The notes below the pieces were generated by a model, which was not told where the DNA came from, ran no database searches, and worked only from the letters and a program-made list of their open reading frames with translations. Shown here piece by piece: positions 61,212 through 64,000 of a DNA stretch of 64,000 nucleotides. Position 1 is the stretch's first letter. The number at the start of each line of letters is the position of its first letter. The stretch is taken from the NCBI RefSeq assembly GCF_002954775.1, contig NZ_PJME01000017.1, positions 1-64,000 on the forward strand, read 5' to 3'. This stretch comes from Streptomyces geranii. Lineage in GTDB: Bacteria > Actinomycetota > Actinomycetes > Streptomycetales > Streptomycetaceae. A program made the translations under genes and the position numbers.

Positions 61212-63119
61212 CTACCGGTCCTTGGCCAGGCGGAGGAGTTCCGCGAAGAGACCGCCGGCGTGGACGAGATCCTCGTACCCGCCCTGCTCGATCACCCGGC
61301 CGTGCTCCATGACCACCACCCGGTCGGCGATCTTCGTGTTCTCCAGCTGGTGGGTCACGACGATGGTGATGCGGTCGGCGGCGACGCGCTTGATCTCCTC
61401 GAAGATCTTGTGCTCGCCGCGCGGGTCCAGCTGCGAGGTCGGCTCGTCGAGGATCAGGAGTTCGGGGAGGCGGTACAGGGCGCGGGAGCAGGCGAGCCGC
61501 TGCCACTGGCCGCCGGACAACTCGGCGCCGCCGAACACCTCCCGGGCGAGCAGGGTCTCCATCCCGTTCGGGAGGTCGTCGACCGCCTCGCGCATACCGA
61601 CGGCGTCTACGGCCTCCCACACCGTCGCGTCGTCCTCGGAGCGGGGCTGGCCGAGGGTCACGTTCTCCCTTACGCGCAGCGGCCATTGGGCGAAGAGCTG
61701 CGGGACGAGTCCGGTGCGGGCCCATACGGCGTCCTGGTGCACGGACGCCAGATCGGCCCCGTTCCAGGTGACTTTCCCCTTGTCCGCCAGGTAGATACCG
61801 GTGATCAGGCGGAGCAGCGTCGACTTGCCCGAGCCGTTCTCGCCGACGACGGCGACGATCTCGCCCCGGCGGAAGGTGAGCGACACGCCGTCTACGGCGG
61901 GGCGTTCCTTGCCCGGGTACCGGTACGCCGCCTCGTCGAGCCGGATCTCCTCGACCGGGAGGGTGACGCCCAACTCGCCGCGCTGCGGGGCGCGTTGGGC
62001 CGCGTCGTCGAGGAAGGCCTGCATGTCGGTGAGGTACAGGCTGGTGTGGAAGAGGGCGGCGCCGTTGATGACGACCTGGGACAGCGCGGCGAGGGTGGTC
62101 TGCACGGCGACGACGGCCAGGGCGGCGACGGCGAGTTCGATCCGGCCGGTCACGGCCAGCCAGGCCAGCGCCGCCCAGGTGAGCACGAGGAAGAGCCCAC
62201 CCACCAGGGAGGACACCAGCGCGATACGCAGGGTGCGCGGGGCGACGGCCCGTAGCCGCCGGTCGATGCGTTCGGACAGCGCGCGGTACCAGAACAGCAG
62301 GTAGCCGGTCATGCCGTTGGCGCGTACCTCGTCACCGTGCTTGGGCGTGGTGGCCCACCAGCGCATCATGTGGCGTACGTTGCGGTCGGCCACGTTCGCG
62401 TAGTGCATCTCGTAGTCGACGCGGGCGGAGAGGACCGCGCCGGTGCCCGCGGGCAGCACGGCCAGGACGAGCAGCGGCACCATCAGCGGGTGGAGCACCG
62501 ACAGCACTCCGCTGGCGGCGACCATCCTGATCAGGGCGGACATGAACCGCTGGGCGTCGCTGACCATGACGTGCGTACGCACCACCCCCATCTCCGCCGC
62601 CTCCTGCCGGTCGGCGAAGCCGTCCTGAGCGTAGGCGGCGGCCTCAACCCGGCAGACGGCTTCGACGAGGGCCGTATCGGCGTGAGTTGTGAGCGGTGGC
62701 GTGATCCTCCGGTCGGCGTACCAGGACACCGCACCGGCGACCCGCCCGCAGGCGGCGGCACCGGCGACGACGAGCAGCGCGGGCAGGGCCTGCTGGAACC
62801 GCTCCGCCACGGCGCCGCCCCCGAGGATCGGTTGCATCGCCCGCCCGGTGGCGGTCAGCAGCACGGCGGCGGCCACGCCGGTGACCACCTGGCAGAGCAG
62901 CAGCAGAACGACGGCGGCACGGTCGAGCCGCCAGGCCATACGGGCGATGCCGCGCAGCACGGACGGCAACTTGACGCACAGCTGCGTGAAGGACACGTCG
63001 CCCAGCGGGTTGATGGAGTGCTCGCCGCTGTAGACGATCTCCGCGGGTGGGGGTGGCGGAATCTCGGTCTGTGCTTTCTCGGGTCGGGTGCTCTTGGCGT
63101 CCTCGTCGATGGATGTCAA
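61212..63119 (-). CDS. ABC exporter with fused membrane and ATPase domains
   Basis: A 635-aa half-transporter. About six membrane segments lie at 55-370 and the ATPase follows: Walker A GENGSGKST, signature LSGGQWQRLA, Walker B LLILDEPTSQLDP. There is no peptidase domain. The frame runs open to 63437 but the TTG at 63119 follows GGGGAG by 6 bases; the first 105 residues upstream are compositionally non-coding. Some relatives export modified peptides, but nothing else here supports that. Confidence 0.9.
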   Translation of the reverse strand: MTSIDEDAKSTRPEKAQTEIPPPPPAEIVYSGEHSINPLGDVSFTQLCVKLPSVLRGIARMAWRLDRAAVVLLLLCQVVTGVAAAVLLTATGRAMQPILGGGAVAERFQQALPALLVVAGAAACGRVAGAVSWYADRRITPPLTTHADTALVEAVCRVEAAAYAQDGFADRQEAAEMGVVRTHVMVSDAQRFMSALIRMVAASGVLSVLHPLMVPLLVLAVLPAGTGAVLSARVDYEMHYANVADRNVRHMMRWWATTPKHGDEVRANGMTGYLLFWYRALSERIDRRLRAVAPRTLRIALVSSLVGGLFLVLTWAALAWLAVTGRIELAVAALAVVAVQTTLAALSQVVINGAALFHTSLYLTDMQAFLDDAAQRAPQRGELGVTLPVEEIRLDEAAYRYPGKERPAVDGVSLTFRRGEIVAVVGENGSGKSTLLRLITGIYLADKGKVTWNGADLASVHQDAVWARTGLVPQLFAQWPLRVRENVTLGQPRSEDDATVWEAVDAVGMREAVDDLPNGMETLLAREVFGGAELSGGQWQRLACSRALYRLPELLILDEPTSQLDPRGEHKIFEEIKRVAADRITIVVTHQLENTKIADRVVVMEHGRVIEQGGYEDLVHAGGLFAELLRLAKDR

Positions 63120-63388
63120 CTGCGCTCCCCTGCAAGGTCGTTGTGAACGAGACCAACTGACGACGCACGGGTCAACGAGAGCAGCGGCGATATCGAACAC
63201 ACGTATTTGAGCCGGAGCGGATTCCGTGCGGTTACGCGACGGGGGTGCCGTGGCAGATGCATCGACCCCTGGGGCGCACGGGTCGACCCCGGGTCCGGGG
63301 GTGGCCGAAACGCCGGGGTCGATGGATGTGTGGCAGATGAGGTTCGGGGCCAGGCTCCTCAGGGAGGGGCGGGAGGCCCGGTCGGGGT

Positions 63389-63823
63389 TCAGTCGAGGCA
63401 GAACTCGTTGCCCTCGATGTCCAGCATCACGAGGCACGACTCGTTGTGCTCGTCGGCGAGCAGCAGTCGCTCACGTGTCGCCCCGAGCGGGATCAGTCGC
63501 GCACACTCGGCTTCGAGCGCGGCGAGACGCTCTTCACCCACGAGTCCGGTGCCGACTCGCACGTCGAGATGCACCCGGTTCTTGACGACCTTGCCCTCCG
63601 GAACACGCTGGAAATACAGTCGCGGGCCGACACCCGTGGGATCACCGCAGACGAACCCCGCACCCTGCCGCTCGGGCGGCAGCGAGCGCTCGTAGTCGGC
63701 CCAGGTCGCGAACCCCTCCGGGGCCGGCGGCACGACGTACCCCAACACCTCGCACCAGAAGCGGGCGACGCGCTCGGGCTCCGCGCAGTCGAAGGTGACC
63801 TGGAACTTCCTGACCGAGGACAT
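63389..63823 (-). CDS. VOC-family protein
   Basis: A 144-aa glyoxalase-fold protein (FDCAEPERVARFWCEVLGY; KNRVHLDVRVG; VMLDIEGNEFCLD). Members of this subgroup bind small ligands and are often annotated glyoxalase-like. It is on the opposite strand from the following gene. Substrate unknown. Confidence 0.92.
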   Translation of the reverse strand: MSSVRKFQVTFDCAEPERVARFWCEVLGYVVPPAPEGFATWADYERSLPPERQGAGFVCGDPTGVGPRLYFQRVPEGKVVKNRVHLDVRVGTGLVGEERLAALEAECARLIPLGATRERLLLADEHNESCLVMLDIEGNEFCLD

Positions 63824-63950
63824 CGGCGCACCCTAGCAGGGGGACGGCAGGGGGCCAGTGCGCTCAACTCCAGGTGCGCCAGCTCACCGGCGCGCAGAGC
63901 AGGACGACTCGCTTGGATCACTTTTGCCGACCGGGACTGTCGTCAATGAT

Positions 63951-63962
63951 GGTCATATGACC
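63951..63962. promoter_or_regulatory. 12-bp palindrome around a possible start codon
   Basis: GGTCATATGACC is a perfect palindrome centred on the ATG at 63957. A repressor bound here would block a start just inside the next gene. Confidence 0.45.
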
Positions 63963-64000
63963 AACCGCATCAGTGCGCTGATCTCGGCCTTCGGCGCCCT
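63957..64000 (+). CDS. Possible N-terminus of a truncated gene at window end
   Basis: ATG 63957 opens a frame reading MTNRISALISAFGA to the edge of the window. No ribosome-binding site is clear and only 14 codons are seen. It may be the start of the next gene. Confidence 0.35.
   Translation, partial: MTNRISALISAFGA

Noticed and set aside
61212..63437. A longer ABC exporter starting at 63437
   Set aside because: The extra ~105 residues have no conservation-like pattern, while TTG 63119 has a well-placed GGGGAG site.

Overview
The window is chromosomal DNA of a Streptomyces or a very close relative. The evidence is very high GC with strong third-position bias, frequent GTG and TTG starts, short 4-bp overlaps between genes, and typical families: Scr1-type XRE regulator plus DUF397, large BTAD/STAND regulators, a class F sortase, fused F420 FO synthase (FbiC) and a class IV lanthipeptide synthetase. 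I see no rRNA, tRNA, CRISPR array, transposase or prophage.

Layout. 1-457 is a large imperfect palindrome interrupted by a poly-G/C tract. 458-2217 is a DrrAB-type ABC exporter. 2198-9472 holds an AfsR-like regulator, an Scr1-type XRE/DUF397 pair beside an RsbW-like ATPase, a DUF6247 gene with a possibly degenerate partner, and a small protein made of two copies of one domain. 9519-11143 is an AraC regulator and a lipoprotein. 11250-18397 is a sugar locus: LacI regulator, binding protein and two permeases, facing a GH32-like and a GH1 enzyme. 18428-20667 is a coupled operon of surface protein, sortase F, ECF sigma factor and membrane protein.

20893-46463 contains a dispersed catabolic regulon: CoA ligase, Ltp2-like thiolase with its DUF35 partner, enoyl-CoA hydratase, epoxide hydrolase, amidohydrolase, two luciferase-like oxidoreductases, SDR, D-aminoacylase-like hydrolase and aldehyde dehydrogenase. 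Each transcription unit has one or more copies of the inverted repeat CTGAC-N5-GTCAG near its start. Seven copies were found, six of them perfect, which points to a single TetR-type regulator encoded outside the window. Between these units lie unrelated genes: a WYL/VOC pair, a SARP-type STAND regulator with a small DIHAT-repeat protein, a vWA-PP2C-kinase triad (YegL/K/I-like), secreted proteins and a LuxR-type regulator.

46617-48264 is an RsbA-like kinase, STAS protein and small ORF. 48702-53863 is a complete class IV lanthipeptide cluster of the venezuelin type (synthetase, precursor, ABC ATPase, permease). 53898-64000 holds F420-linked genes (Ddn-like nitroreductase, LLM oxidoreductase, FbiC), a nuclease-fold hydrolase, an I36 inhibitor-like protein, a PHP-type metallohydrolase, an ABC exporter and a VOC protein.

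The two most rewarding systems are the box-defined catabolic regulon and the lanthipeptide cluster. The small DIHAT-repeat protein is the least explained gene.
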